Positions 7,156 to 16,022 of a stretch of 54,412 nt of DNA are shown here, in pieces. The DNA comes from Terriglobia bacterium. Lineage in GTDB: Bacteria; Acidobacteriota; Terriglobia; JAIQFV01. The notes beneath the pieces are model-generated. The model did not search any database and had not been told where the DNA came from. It saw nothing but the letters and a program-made list of their open reading frames with translations. Made by a program: the position numbers and the translations under genes. Location: the NCBI GenBank assembly GCA_020072965.1, contig JAIQFY010000034.1, forward strand, positions 1-54,412, written 5' to 3'. Position 1 is the first letter of the stretch. Each line of letters starts with the position of its first letter.

Positions 7156-8022
7156 TTACTGGATTTTTTCCACTTCAATCTTCTTCTTCGGGTTTGAAAT
7201 TTCCGCATACTGGCTGTAACGGCTGGTTTCGATCCGATTCTGACCCTTCACAAACACCTTCGCGCGAAATTCCATCTCCGTGAAAGAGGGAAACCAGAAG
7301 CCGGTAGGTCCCGGCAATTGCTCGAGGGTGATCGTGGAGCCTTTCTTGACGCTGCCAAAGAGCCCGGCGCCAAAATCAACGTCGTCCTCCAGTGTCCCTT
7401 TCAGACGAATCAACTGATGTTCATTTTCAGTAATCCAGATCTTTCCCGTGAGAGTCTTCAGAAAAGTGGTTTCGCGCGACGGAGGATGAAAGCCTGGGCG
7501 GGGTGTGAATGAAAAAATCCAACTGGGATGACCGTTAATGGTTTGTTCTCCCAGAGGCTGAAATTCGAACGCCTCAGGAAGGCTGCGAATAAAGTCCTTC
7601 TCCTTCTCGCGCTCCTTGACCGCCTTTTCACGAAGGGCCCGGCGCTGACTCTCGGGCTTGGCTTCGGCCTCCTTGATCTGTTGATCGATCTTATTCTGTT
7701 GGTCAGCAAGGACCGGGGCGCCATAGAACGCGCCGTTGATGGCGAGATATTTGGCATAAGAGTCGTACTCGGTGTGAATCCATTGCATGAGTTTCGTGTC
7801 AAAATGCCTGGGGTTCCCTTCGGCATCGAGATCTTCAGTGATCTCCTCCTCGTTGTAGCGAAAATGATATCGCCCGTCAATGTTGCGGATTTGGAGGGCA
7901 ACCACCTCACGCATCAGGGCGCCGGGGGCAGGCTGTTCAGGGGACTGCGGTGAGCCCGGGGTAGTGACAGCCCAACAGCCCCCCATGGAGAATATGAGTA
8001 GCAAACCCATGGATCCCTTCAC
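7156..8022 (-). CDS. Putative lipoprotein of unknown function
   Basis: A 288-aa protein read from GTG 8022, chosen because GGAGGAG lies 5 bp upstream; an in-frame ATG further up gives a poor signal sequence. Residues 1-17 (VKGSMGLLLIFSMGGCW) form a lipoprotein signal with a cysteine after GG. The body contains a charged helical stretch (about residues 110-150, rich in Glu, Lys and Gln) and then a beta-rich region (GKIWITENEHQLIRLKGTL; LPGPTGFWFPSFTEMEFRAKV). This pattern recalls LolA/LppX-like outer-envelope folds common in acidobacterial hypothetical proteins, which is a resemblance only. It is transcribed divergently from the sigma-region-4 gene. Confidence 0.75.
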   Translation of the reverse strand: MKGSMGLLLIFSMGGCWAVTTPGSPQSPEQPAPGALMREVVALQIRNIDGRYHFRYNEEEITEDLDAEGNPRHFDTKLMQWIHTEYDSYAKYLAINGAFYGAPVLADQQNKIDQQIKEAEAKPESQRRALREKAVKEREKEKDFIRSLPEAFEFQPLGEQTINGHPSWIFSFTPRPGFHPPSRETTFLKTLTGKIWITENEHQLIRLKGTLEDDVDFGAGLFGSVKKGSTITLEQLPGPTGFWFPSFTEMEFRAKVFVKGQNRIETSRYSQYAEISNPKKKIEVEKIQ

Positions 8023-8173
8023 CGCTCCTCCTCCCGGATGAGAACTCCCCCATCCTACGCAAAACAATGCAGGTCGCTCTCATGATGACAAATTTTTACA
8101 ATTTCAGGGAGATTTTATTCAAACTTTTTGATAACTCTTACGTCTAAGGAGATGAACAAAGAAATTTGGAACT

Positions 8174-8202
8174 TTGATTGTTTCCAACCGTAGTTAGATA
8201 CA
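8174..8202 (+). promoter_or_regulatory. Possible promoter for the sigma-region-4 protein gene
   Basis: TTGATT (8174-8179) and GATACA (8197-8202) are 17 bp apart and end 31 bp before ATG 8234. Each box has four or five of six consensus bases. Confidence 0.4.
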
Positions 8203-8233
8203 GTGCATCGTGCGAGGAGCAGTGGGGGTGCGT

Positions 8234-8485
8234 ATGACACAGCAAGACTGGAAGGTTGAAACGACAAACCTCATTATCGAGACCATCAACAAACTGCCGC
8301 AGAGCGAGCGTGATGCTTTTGTGAGCAAGCACTATAAAGGGTTGGGTGTTCGGGAAATCGCGGATCAACTGCATTACAGCGTCGAGGAGACTGCGAAGAT
8401 CCTGAAGAAGGCCGAACACCGATTAAATCGAAAATTGAATCGCCTGAACCATTCCATTTATCACCCCTCGTTCGCGTTTTTGTGA
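8234..8485 (+). CDS. Small sigma-70 region-4-like DNA-binding protein
   Basis: An 83-aa protein (MTQQDWKVETTNLI...) in which nearly the whole length is one helix-turn-helix: INKLPQSERDAFVSKHYKGLGVREIADQLHYSVEETAKILKKAEHRL matches the region-4 fold that reads the -35 box in extracytoplasmic sigma factors. Region 2, needed for -10 binding and core polymerase, is missing. It could be a stand-alone regulator, an anti-sigma-like competitor or a sigma-factor remnant. GTG 8228 is an alternative start, since GAGGAG at 8214-8219 is better spaced for it. The gene has its own promoter candidate and a strong terminator, which argues for an active single-gene unit. Confidence 0.75.
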   Translation: MTQQDWKVETTNLIIETINKLPQSERDAFVSKHYKGLGVREIADQLHYSVEETAKILKKAEHRLNRKLNRLNHSIYHPSFAFL

Positions 8486-8550
8486 GGGCAGGCGATGCGA
8501 CGAGTTTCCCTCCTGTGAACCCCCCAGTTCACCCTCCTTTTGAGTGGAAA

Positions 8551-8585
8551 CGGCCCCGAAAGATATCTCGGGGCCGATTTTTTTT
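8551..8585 (+). terminator. Rho-independent terminator
   Basis: A perfect 9-bp GC-rich stem (CGGCCCCGA at 8551-8559 with TCGGGGCCG at 8568-8576) is followed by A and nine T residues. It closes the sigma-region-4 gene and isolates it from the SDR gene. Confidence 0.9.
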
Positions 8586-8691
8586 GCGGCCACGGCGTCC
8601 TAACTCGGACGAGCGCTAGCTCCACTGTCCAGTTCCCTCCTTGACTCTCCTCAATTAACGAAAATGGAGTTATGCTGGGATTGTTACTCCT

Positions 8692-10164
8692 ATGACAGGT
8701 GCAGATTCCCGACCCATCCTGGTTACAGGCGTCACCGGATACATCGGTGGCAGACTGGTTCCTCGACTGATGGAGCGCGGAGTGAACGTGCGGTGCCTGG
8801 TCCGCGACCCGGCGCGCCTTCAAGGTCGACACTGGGGTCAAAGCGAAGTTGTCACCGGGGATGCCTTGAGGTACGAGACGATGGCTGCGGCAATGCAGGA
8901 TGTCCGCGCAGCCTATTACTTCATTCACTCGATGGCCGAGGGTGAAGGGCAATTTGCCGCTCGCGATCGGCAAGCGGCGGAGAACTTCGGCCGTGCCGCC
9001 CGCGAAATGGGCGTCGAGAGAATCATTTATTTGGGTGGCTTGGGATCGCAGGCCGATGTCTTATCGCCTCATCTCAGGAGTCGGCAGGAGACCGGAGAGC
9101 TCCTCAGGCAATCGGGAGTGCCCGTTACTGAATTTCGCGCTGGAGTCATTGTAGGCTCGGGGAGCCTCTCTTTTGAGCTGATTCGATACCTCACGGAACG
9201 CCTTCCAGTGATGATCTGTCCAAGGTGGGTGAAGACGCGCGCCCAACCCATCTCGGTCGACGACGTCCTGCGTTACCTTGTGGAGTGCCTGGAGACTCTG
9301 CAATCCGTTGGTCGAACGCTGGAAATCGGCGGCGTCGATGTCCTCAATTATCGTGACATGATGTTGATTTACGCGCGCGTGCGAGGCCTGAAGCGCCGGC
9401 TCATCGATGTTCCGGTGTTGACCCCCCGACTATCCTCCTATTGGGTCGACCTCGTCACTCCCATTCCCAACCAAGTGGCGCGTCCCCTGATCGAGGGATT
9501 GAAGAACGAGGTTGTTTGTCGCGATGGGACCGCGAGACAGCTCTTTGCCTTCACCCCGCTCTCTTACGAAGAGGCAATTCGAGCGGCACTGCGCCGAACT
9601 GAATCAGGAGAGATTGAAACCATCTGGTCCGGATCCTATTCCTCTTTTCCCGGGACAGGCCGAACGTCAGTCACGCTCAAAAACACGCAAGGGATGATCA
9701 TCGAACGCAGGCAAAAAGAAACTTCTGTCCCGGCTGCCTCGGTCTTCCACACGATCTGTACCCTCGGCGGCAGGAATGGATGGATCTACGCGAATTTCTT
9801 ATGGCAAGTACGTGGAATTGCCGACCGTCTGGTCGGTGGGGTAGGGATGAGACGAGGAAGACGCAGTCCCTCCGAGTTGAGAGTGGGGGATGCAGTCGAT
9901 TTCTGGCGGGTGGAGGCCTTTGAGGTCAATCGGTTGTTGAGACTGCGCGCCGAAATGAAAATTCCGGGCAAAGCGTGGCTGCAATTTGAGGTCATACCCA
10001 AATCAGATTCAGGGTGCCTCGTGGTGCAGAGTGCATTTTTTGAGCCCAAGGGCCTGGCAGGGCTTTTTTACTGGTATGCGCTGTACCCCTTCCATCATTT
10101 AATCTTCGTGGGAATGCTGCGAGCACTCGTCAAGAGGGTGGAGGGATCATGGCTGAAGGAATAA
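8692..10164 (+). CDS. NAD(P)-binding SDR-family protein with DUF2867 domain
   Basis: A 490-aa two-domain protein. The N-terminal half (residues 1 to about 300) is an atypical short-chain dehydrogenase/YbjT-like Rossmann domain: ILVTGVTGYIGGRLVPRL carries the GxxGxxG nucleotide loop, followed by RCLVRDPARL and a VERIIYLGGLG strand. The C-terminal part (about 340-490) matches DUF2867, with WIYANFLWQVRGIADRLVGG, LRVGDAVDFWRVE and the terminal FYWYALYPFHHLIF. Fused proteins of this type are widespread and annotated as NAD(P)H-binding or DUF2867 proteins; the substrate is unknown. The gene stands alone, with a terminator before it and 480 bp of gene-free DNA after it. Confidence 0.87.
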   Translation: MTGADSRPILVTGVTGYIGGRLVPRLMERGVNVRCLVRDPARLQGRHWGQSEVVTGDALRYETMAAAMQDVRAAYYFIHSMAEGEGQFAARDRQAAENFGRAAREMGVERIIYLGGLGSQADVLSPHLRSRQETGELLRQSGVPVTEFRAGVIVGSGSLSFELIRYLTERLPVMICPRWVKTRAQPISVDDVLRYLVECLETLQSVGRTLEIGGVDVLNYRDMMLIYARVRGLKRRLIDVPVLTPRLSSYWVDLVTPIPNQVARPLIEGLKNEVVCRDGTARQLFAFTPLSYEEAIRAALRRTESGEIETIWSGSYSSFPGTGRTSVTLKNTQGMIIERRQKETSVPAASVFHTICTLGGRNGWIYANFLWQVRGIADRLVGGVGMRRGRRSPSELRVGDAVDFWRVEAFEVNRLLRLRAEMKIPGKAWLQFEVIPKSDSGCLVVQSAFFEPKGLAGLFYWYALYPFHHLIFVGMLRALVKRVEGSWLKE

Positions 10165-10542
10165 ATAGGGGGAGCGATGGGGAGAGCAGGCAACTCGTCC
10201 GGACAAAGGGAGGATTGGGGGATGAAAATGCCGGGGAGCCTGGGGAGAATCACCCCGGTCCTCGGGATTCTTATGGGCCCAGGGAGCCATATCCAGGATT
10301 TGAACCACTGTTGCAACGGAACAACACGAGCTCTTGTTCTTTAAGATCTGAGGCGCGAGCATTGGTTTTGATACAATCAAACGAGCAGTCATGAGCGGTT
10401 CGGCCCCCAGTTCACTTTCAAGCCAACGAACTCTCTGCTTGGATTGGAAACTGGAGTGGCCCGGGATGCCGAATTCGTCAATCCCTTGGAAAGGGCCTCC
10501 GGCGGCAAAATTTGCTCGCACGGACCCTCCCTTACAACTTTC

Positions 10543-10574
10543 TTGACATTCCTATCCAGTTCAAGAATTATTAT
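10543..10574 (+). promoter_or_regulatory. Likely promoter of the molybdoenzyme operon
   Basis: TTGACA at 10543-10548 is followed by the AT-rich AAGAATTATTATCA segment, where ATTATT (spacer 18) or TATTAT (spacer 20) could be the -10. It lies about 75 bp upstream of the sulfite-oxidase-like gene. The rest of 10165-10542 holds no gene that I can support. Confidence 0.4.
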
Positions 10575-10645
10575 CACGCCCGACTCATCGGGAATATAAG
10601 ACAAGCCAACCTGAACTCTTCATTTCCAAGGAAATGAGGTCACCC

Positions 10646-11863
10646 ATGGCCACCCCATCGCGTCGAACGTTTTTGAACGCTCTTGGTCTCTCCGGAGTTT
10701 GCGCCCTCGGCGATCGAATTCTTCCTCCAATGATGCGGCTTTTTGCGGCGGAAGACCCCCTCCTTTCGGGGCGTCCGCTGGTGCGGTATCCGGAAAAGAC
10801 AGATTTAATCCTGCTCACCTCCCGTCCCCCGCAGCTCGAGACGCCGATGCGGTATTTCGACCGTGCTATCACGCCCAACGAAGCGTTCTTCGTCCGCTAT
10901 CATGTGTCCCCGGTACCGACCCGCGTGGATCTCGATACCTGGCGGCTCAAGGTCGGCGGCAGCGTCGAAACCCCTTTGGAGCTGTCAATGGACGACTTGA
11001 AGACAAAGTTTGAGAGGGCCACAGTGACTGCGGTAGCGCAGTGTTCCGGGAACAGTCGGGGTCGTTTTTCGCCGCGGGTCAACGGCGGGCAGTGGGCCGA
11101 CGGGGCCATGGGATGTGCTGAATGGTCGGGCGTCCGGCTTCGTGATGTGCTCAACAAAGCCGGGGTACGCAAGGAAGCGGTGGAGGTGCTTTTCAACGGG
11201 CTGGATAAACCAGCGTTCCCCTCAGTTCCGGATTTTATGAAGAGTCTCGATGTCTCCCGGATCCTGGATGATCCGAACATTCTAATTGCCTTCCAGATGA
11301 ATGGGGAATCCCTGCCGATGCTGAACGGTTTTCCGGCGCGCATCGTGGTTCCCGGATGGTTCGCCGATCATTGGGTCAAAAACATGTCGGAAATCACCCT
11401 GCTCGATAAACCCAATGACAATTTCTGGACCCGGGCCGCTTACCGGATCCCTGATAACACCTGCGGATGCGTTGAGCCTGGAACAAGCCCTTCGCGTACG
11501 GTGCCGATCAACCGACTCAAGGTCCGGTCTTTTATCGCCATGCCCGCAAACGATGCGCGAGTTCCAATCGGGCATGCGGTTCAGCTGAAAGGGATAGCTT
11601 TTGATGGGGGTTCAGGGATCAGTGAAGTGCAAATTTCGGACGACGCCGGCAACCGTTGGCGGCGAGTCGCATTGGGGAAGGATCGTGGCCCTTTCGCCTT
11701 CCGTGAGTGGTCTGCGGATTGGACTCCTCCTCGCGCCGGCGACTACCGTATCCTGGTCCGCGCCTTCAACACCCTCGGAGAGTCCCAAAGCGCAACGCCC
11801 TTGTGGAATCCGGCCGGCTATCAGCGCAACGTTATCGAGCAGATTGAAATCCACGTCGTCTAA
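10646..11863 (+). CDS. Sulfite oxidase-like molybdopterin oxidoreductase (SorA type)
   Basis: A 405-aa enzyme of the sulfite oxidase family. The N-terminus has a twin-arginine export signal (SRRTFLNALGLSG), so it folds with its cofactor and is sent to the periplasm. The molybdenum-binding Cys is Cys133 in AVAQCSGNSRGRF; other family segments are GGQWADGAMGCAEWSGVRLRDVL, PMLNGFPARIVVPGWF and the C-terminal dimerisation domain with RAFNTLGESQ. Sulfite dehydrogenases oxidise sulfite to sulfate and pass electrons to cytochrome c; a monohaem cytochrome gene follows directly. ATG 10634 is an alternative start. The substrate is inferred from family and context. Confidence 0.88.
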   Translation: MATPSRRTFLNALGLSGVCALGDRILPPMMRLFAAEDPLLSGRPLVRYPEKTDLILLTSRPPQLETPMRYFDRAITPNEAFFVRYHVSPVPTRVDLDTWRLKVGGSVETPLELSMDDLKTKFERATVTAVAQCSGNSRGRFSPRVNGGQWADGAMGCAEWSGVRLRDVLNKAGVRKEAVEVLFNGLDKPAFPSVPDFMKSLDVSRILDDPNILIAFQMNGESLPMLNGFPARIVVPGWFADHWVKNMSEITLLDKPNDNFWTRAAYRIPDNTCGCVEPGTSPSRTVPINRLKVRSFIAMPANDARVPIGHAVQLKGIAFDGGSGISEVQISDDAGNRWRRVALGKDRGPFAFREWSADWTPPRAGDYRILVRAFNTLGESQSATPLWNPAGYQRNVIEQIEIHVV

Positions 11864-11945
11864 AAAGGGCGGTCCGCCAGGTGGCGGGTGGCGCGGACAT
11901 GTCTGCGATCTTCTCATCGGGGTTCACATTTCATTGGAGGGCACT

Positions 11946-12281
11946 ATGAAGCGAGTGATCGTGCTTAGTTTTTTAATCCTGGTCATTCCCTTCGCGGTAT
12001 TCTCCGTCGAAAAGAAGATTCAACTCCCTCCCGACCATCCTTTTGGGAAGCTCACTGCAGGCCCCGGCTCGGAGTTGACTGAGAAGAAGTGCGGCCTGTG
12101 CCATTCCACCGATTACATTGTCAGGCAGCCACGGGGTGATTTCAAACGCTGGCAGGGTGTGGTCACAAAGATGATCAAGGTCTACGCGGCCCCGATCGAC
12201 GAACAGGAAGTCAGGACGATCGCCGATTATTTAGCGTCGGCCTACGGAACAGCCGCTGCGGAAACGACAAAACCGAAGTAA
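11946..12281 (+). CDS. Small periplasmic cytochrome c (SorB-like)
   Basis: A 111-aa protein with a signal peptide (residues 1 to about 20) and one haem c attachment motif, CGLCH, at about residue 49. Residues after it (IVRQPRGDFKRWQGVVTKMIKVYAAPI) include candidate axial methionines, and YLASAYG closes the fold. The order and spacing behind the molybdoenzyme match sulfite dehydrogenase operons in which a small cytochrome accepts the electrons. TGGAGG lies 6 bp before ATG 11946; the frame is open upstream to 11601, but that part overlaps the previous gene. Confidence 0.88.
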   Translation: MKRVIVLSFLILVIPFAVFSVEKKIQLPPDHPFGKLTAGPGSELTEKKCGLCHSTDYIVRQPRGDFKRWQGVVTKMIKVYAAPIDEQEVRTIADYLASAYGTAAAETTKPK

Positions 12282-12491
12282 TCAGAGGCTTCCCTTCATC
12301 ACGCTTGACCAGGGAATGGCCACATGCAACTGACAAGCCACCTTCTTCCATCCTGTTGGCCATTAGATTCACTGAATAAAAACTGAGGCATGATCCCAAC
12401 CTGGACTCTTGCGTCCCGCACAGGACTCCTCGGCGAGAAAAATGCTCTTAAGGCCGACCCACCAACCTCTCCCAGAAGTATGGAATATCGT

Positions 12492-12950
12492 TCAGACTCC
12501 GGCGAACCCGTCGACTCTCAATTCGAGCTTAAGCGCGGCGAGCGATTGATTGACATCCTGAATGAAGATGACCAATGAGGCAATGAGGCAGGCCATACAA
12601 AGAATGAAGAGCATGCTAATCAGCCAGGCGGTTTCCATCTGAAGCAGCGCGGTAAAAAACAAGACGATAATGAGTACGGCCGCAGCAAGGGCGCTCAAGG
12701 ACGCCAGGGCGATTGTCAGCCGGATGAGGTGGGACCGACGCCAGAGGATGCCCAGCTGCGCCACGATCTTCAGACGGGTGTCGCCGGTGGCGGTCGGCAA
12801 TTCGGCCGACAGGATTCGTGCCCGATCAATGGCTCGCCCCAGGCGATTGGTCATCGTGAGCAGAAGAAGACCCACTCCGGACACCAGGATCACTGGGCCG
12901 ATGGCGGTTTGGAGGACCGGGATCAATTGTGCGACGGTGGTTGAGGGCAT
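12492..12950 (-). CDS. DUF2721 family membrane protein
   Basis: A 152-aa protein read from ATG 12950, with GGAG nine bases upstream. The N-terminal MPSTTVAQLIPVLQTAIGPVILVSGVGLLLLTMTNRLGRAIDRAR is the DUF2721 signature: a first helix followed by a conserved NRxxRxxDRxR stretch. A second pair of helices (about residues 75-98 and 103-127) follows RRSHLIRLTI. The function of the family is unknown. It is transcribed divergently from the S9 peptidase gene. Confidence 0.85.
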   Translation of the reverse strand: MPSTTVAQLIPVLQTAIGPVILVSGVGLLLLTMTNRLGRAIDRARILSAELPTATGDTRLKIVAQLGILWRRSHLIRLTIALASLSALAAAVLIIVLFFTALLQMETAWLISMLFILCMACLIASLVIFIQDVNQSLAALKLELRVDGFAGV

Positions 12951-13036
12951 AAGGGCTCCATCACAGGATTTTATAGACAGCCAATGGGTTGTCATTCTAT
13001 CCTATGTTGCATTCACACACACCTGCAGGAGGAATC

Positions 13037-15703
13037 ATGAAACAATCCGCGAAGCTATTTTTGTTCATTCTTCTCTTAGCGGTCCCTCTTTTGGCGCAAC
13101 AGCCGCCACTGATCGACCGCGAACAGTTTTTTGGCGATCCGGAAATCGCGGGCGCGCAGATTTCCCCGGACGGCAAGTACATCGCCTTTCTTAAACCGCT
13201 TAACAAGACCCGCAACGTCTGGGTAAAAAAGACAGAGGAGCCGTTCAGTGCCGCCAAGCCGGTCACCAACGACACCAAACGGCCCATCCCGGCCTTCTTT
13301 TGGAGCCGCGACAGCCAATACATCCTCTTCGTCCAGGACCAGGGCGGAGATGAGAACTACAACGTCTATACGGTGAACCCGGCGGATAAGCCGGCCGCCG
13401 GCTCGGAAGTGCCGACCGCACGCAATATCACCATGGCCAAGGGTGTCCGCGCCGCCCTCTATGCGGTCCCCAAGAGCGATCCCGACCTTCTCTATATTGG
13501 CCTGAATGACCGCGACAAGGCCTGGCATGACCTTTACAAGATCAAGATCTCCACCGGAGAGCGTACGCTGGTCCGCAAGAACACCGATCGGATCACCGGT
13601 TGGGAGTTCGACAACAAGGATCAGCTTCGCCTAGCGACCCGCTCGGCGGAAAACGGCGACACGGAAATTTTGCGCCTCGACCCGAGTGGCGTCACCAAGA
13701 TTTACTCCTGTGATGTGCTCGAGAGTTGCGGCACCATCCGCTTTGCCAAGGACAACAAGCGGGTCTACATGGAAACGAACAAGGGGAACGAGATTGATCT
13801 CAGCCGCCTGGAGCTGTTCGACCCCGAGACCAGTAAGGAGGAACTGGTGGAGTCCGATCCGCTCAAGCGGGTGGATTTCGGCTCGGCGATCTTCTCGGAA
13901 CTGACCGACGAGATGATTGCTACGATTTACATTGACGACAAGCGCCGCGAATACTGGAAAGACAAAGCGTTTGAGGCGGACTACAAATGGCTGCAGAGCA
14001 AGTTGCCGGGCAAGCAAATCAATTTTGGTTCGCACACCCGCGACGAACAACTCTGGATCGTCTCGGCGACGGCAGACAATGAGCCGGGAGAAACCTACCT
14101 GTTTGATCGCAAGGCCAGGAAGCTGACACAGCAGTATCGTATTCGCGAGAAGCTGAACCGTGCGGACCTCACGTCGACTACAGTAATCCGTTATCCCTCC
14201 TCTGACGGCCTGGAGATCCCGGCCTATCTGACCCTTCCGAAAGGCGTCCCGGAGAAGAACCTGCCGGTGGTCGTCTTCCCGCATGGCGGCCCCTGGGCGC
14301 GGGATTTTTGGGGGTTCAACCCTTACTGGCAGTTTCTTGCGAATCGGGGCTACGCGGTTGTGGCGCCCAACTTCCGCGGTTCGACAGGATATGGAAAGAA
14401 GTTCATCAACGCAGGGAACAAGGAGTGGGGTCAGAAGATGCAGGATGATCTGACGTGGGGCGTCAAGTACCTGGTCGCGAAGGGCATCGGCGATCCCAAG
14501 CACGTTGGAATCATGGGCGGGTCTTACGGAGGGTATGCCACCCTGGCCGGCGTCGCCTTCACACCCGACCTTTATGCCGGGGCGGTGTCGATCGTTGGTC
14601 CCTCGAACCTGATCACGCTCCTCGACTCGATTCCTCCCTATTGGGAGCCGATTCGCAAGACGTTCTATGTGCGCATGGGTGACCCCAACACGCCGGAGGG
14701 GAAGGCCCAATTGCAGCGGCAATCTCCGCTCAATTCCGCCGCCAAAATCAAGACGCCGCTGCTCGTGGTCCAGGGCGCGAATGATCCGCGCGTCAACAAG
14801 GCAGAATCCGACCAGATCGTGATTGCCTTGCGGGAGCACGGATTTCCGGTGGAGTACCTGGTTGCCCCCGACGAGGGGCATGGGTTCGCACGGCCGGTGA
14901 ACAATATGGCCATGTTTGCCAGTGCCGAGAAGTTTTTAGCCAAGCACCTTGGAGGACGTTTTCAGGAAAGCATGACACCCGAGGTGGCCACTCGGCTCAC
15001 GGAGATCACAGTCGATCCCAAAACCGTCATGCTGGCCAAGAAGGTGGATCCCACTTTGGTCGGCGCCCCTAAGCCGGCCACCGCTTTAGTCTCGGGCACA
15101 TACAAGTACCAGGCAAAGATCCAGGCCGGGGCCCAGGCCATCACCCTCGAGATCAAGACGGATATCAAGGAAGAGGGCGGCGCCTGGACGGCAACCGATA
15201 CAACGACCTCGGCGATGGGAGAATTCGTCGATACTGCCGTACTCGAAAAGGACACACTCACGCTCCGCAAGAGGACTGTGAAACAGGGGCCAGCGACCAT
15301 CGAATTTGAGGTCGCCGATAACAAGGCCACCGGTAAGATGAGCATGGGTGGAGAAGACCGGCCCATCAATGTGGATTTGGGGGGCCCCCTGTTCGCGGAT
15401 GCCGCGGGCGCAATGCAGGCGATTGCTTGCCTGCCCATCAAGGAGGGGTACTCGACGACTTTCCGGAACTTTGATTTGCAGAAGCAAAAACCGAAGTTAA
15501 TGCAACTCCAGGTGGCCGGGTCCGAAAGTGTGACAGTGCCGGCCGGAACTTTCAATGCCTACAAGATCGAAATCTCCTCCGCCGATGGAGGCACGGACAA
15601 GATGACGGTCTGGGTGGCCACAGATTCCCGCAAAGCGGTGAAGTACTCTGCGGTCCTCTCGCAAATGGGGGGCGCGACATTGACTGCCGAGCTGATGCAG
15701 TAA
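13037..15703 (+). CDS. Secreted S9-family peptidase with extra C-terminal DUF3108-like domain
   Basis: An 888-aa exported peptidase. Residues 1-20 (MKQSAKLFLFILLLAVPLLA) are a signal peptide. A beta-propeller with ISPDGKYIAFLKP and FFWSRDSQYILFVQD repeats covers about 25-350. The alpha/beta-hydrolase domain carries the triad Ser496 (GSYGGYA), Asp583 (GANDPRVN) and His615 (DEGHGFARP). Prolyl oligopeptidase-type S9 enzymes cleave short peptides. After about residue 640 there is an unusual 240-residue beta-rich extension; its end (VPAGTFNAYKIEIS...VWVATDSRKAVKYS) looks like DUF3108. CAGGAGG precedes ATG 13037 closely. The extension could bind peptides or the outer membrane, which is speculation. 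Confidence 0.9.
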   Translation: MKQSAKLFLFILLLAVPLLAQQPPLIDREQFFGDPEIAGAQISPDGKYIAFLKPLNKTRNVWVKKTEEPFSAAKPVTNDTKRPIPAFFWSRDSQYILFVQDQGGDENYNVYTVNPADKPAAGSEVPTARNITMAKGVRAALYAVPKSDPDLLYIGLNDRDKAWHDLYKIKISTGERTLVRKNTDRITGWEFDNKDQLRLATRSAENGDTEILRLDPSGVTKIYSCDVLESCGTIRFAKDNKRVYMETNKGNEIDLSRLELFDPETSKEELVESDPLKRVDFGSAIFSELTDEMIATIYIDDKRREYWKDKAFEADYKWLQSKLPGKQINFGSHTRDEQLWIVSATADNEPGETYLFDRKARKLTQQYRIREKLNRADLTSTTVIRYPSSDGLEIPAYLTLPKGVPEKNLPVVVFPHGGPWARDFWGFNPYWQFLANRGYAVVAPNFRGSTGYGKKFINAGNKEWGQKMQDDLTWGVKYLVAKGIGDPKHVGIMGGSYGGYATLAGVAFTPDLYAGAVSIVGPSNLITLLDSIPPYWEPIRKTFYVRMGDPNTPEGKAQLQRQSPLNSAAKIKTPLLVVQGANDPRVNKAESDQIVIALREHGFPVEYLVAPDEGHGFARPVNNMAMFASAEKFLAKHLGGRFQESMTPEVATRLTEITVDPKTVMLAKKVDPTLVGAPKPATALVSGTYKYQAKIQAGAQAITLEIKTDIKEEGGAWTATDTTTSAMGEFVDTAVLEKDTLTLRKRTVKQGPATIEFEVADNKATGKMSMGGEDRPINVDLGGPLFADAAGAMQAIACLPIKEGYSTTFRNFDLQKQKPKLMQLQVAGSESVTVPAGTFNAYKIEISSADGGTDKMTVWVATDSRKAVKYSAVLSQMGGATLTAELMQ

Positions 15704-15735
15704 GTTCCTCGGTGGGGCCGCCTTCAAGCCAGGGA

Positions 15736-16021
15736 GATTAAGCGGGGACAGACACCCGAATTCATGACGGCATCCGATGGATGTCGCAAAAAGGTGTCAG
15801 TCCCCTTCATCTCGGCAAGAGGCCGGAGCTGAACGATCCCCCACCTCCCGGTGGGGGATTTGAATGTCGGAGAGGATGCCCGTCGATAGGCAGAACCTGA
15901 ATGATCCCCCAACTGCCGTTGGGGAGATTCGGGAAAAGGGATCAAGCGGGGACAGACACCTGAATTCATGACGGCATCCGATGGATGTCGCAAAAAGGTG
16001 TCAGTCCCCTTCATCTCGGCA
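15736..16021. repeat. Two 82-bp direct repeats enclosing two REP-like hairpins
   Basis: Positions 15736-15817 and 15940-16021 are near-identical (two mismatches seen). Each copy is itself an interrupted palindrome beginning GGGGACAGACACC and ending GGTGTCAGTCCCC. Between them are hairpins ATCCCCCACC/GGTGGGGGAT (about 15835-15858) and CCCCAAC/GTTGGGG (about 15907-15923). Motifs of this kind accompany REP-associated (Y1-type) transposases in many bacteria; no such transposase is encoded here. The minus-strand frame across the repeats is an artefact. Confidence 0.85.
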
Positions 16022-16022
16022 C

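Noticed and set aside
10285-10320. tRNA-like T-loop on the minus strand (GGTTCAAATCC)
   Set aside because: The flanking 5-bp stem does not pair, and no acceptor stem, anticodon arm or D-arm can be built.
13631-14881. Minus-strand frame of 416 codons
   Set aside because: Antisense to the S9 peptidase, which has clear signal peptide, triad and start signals.
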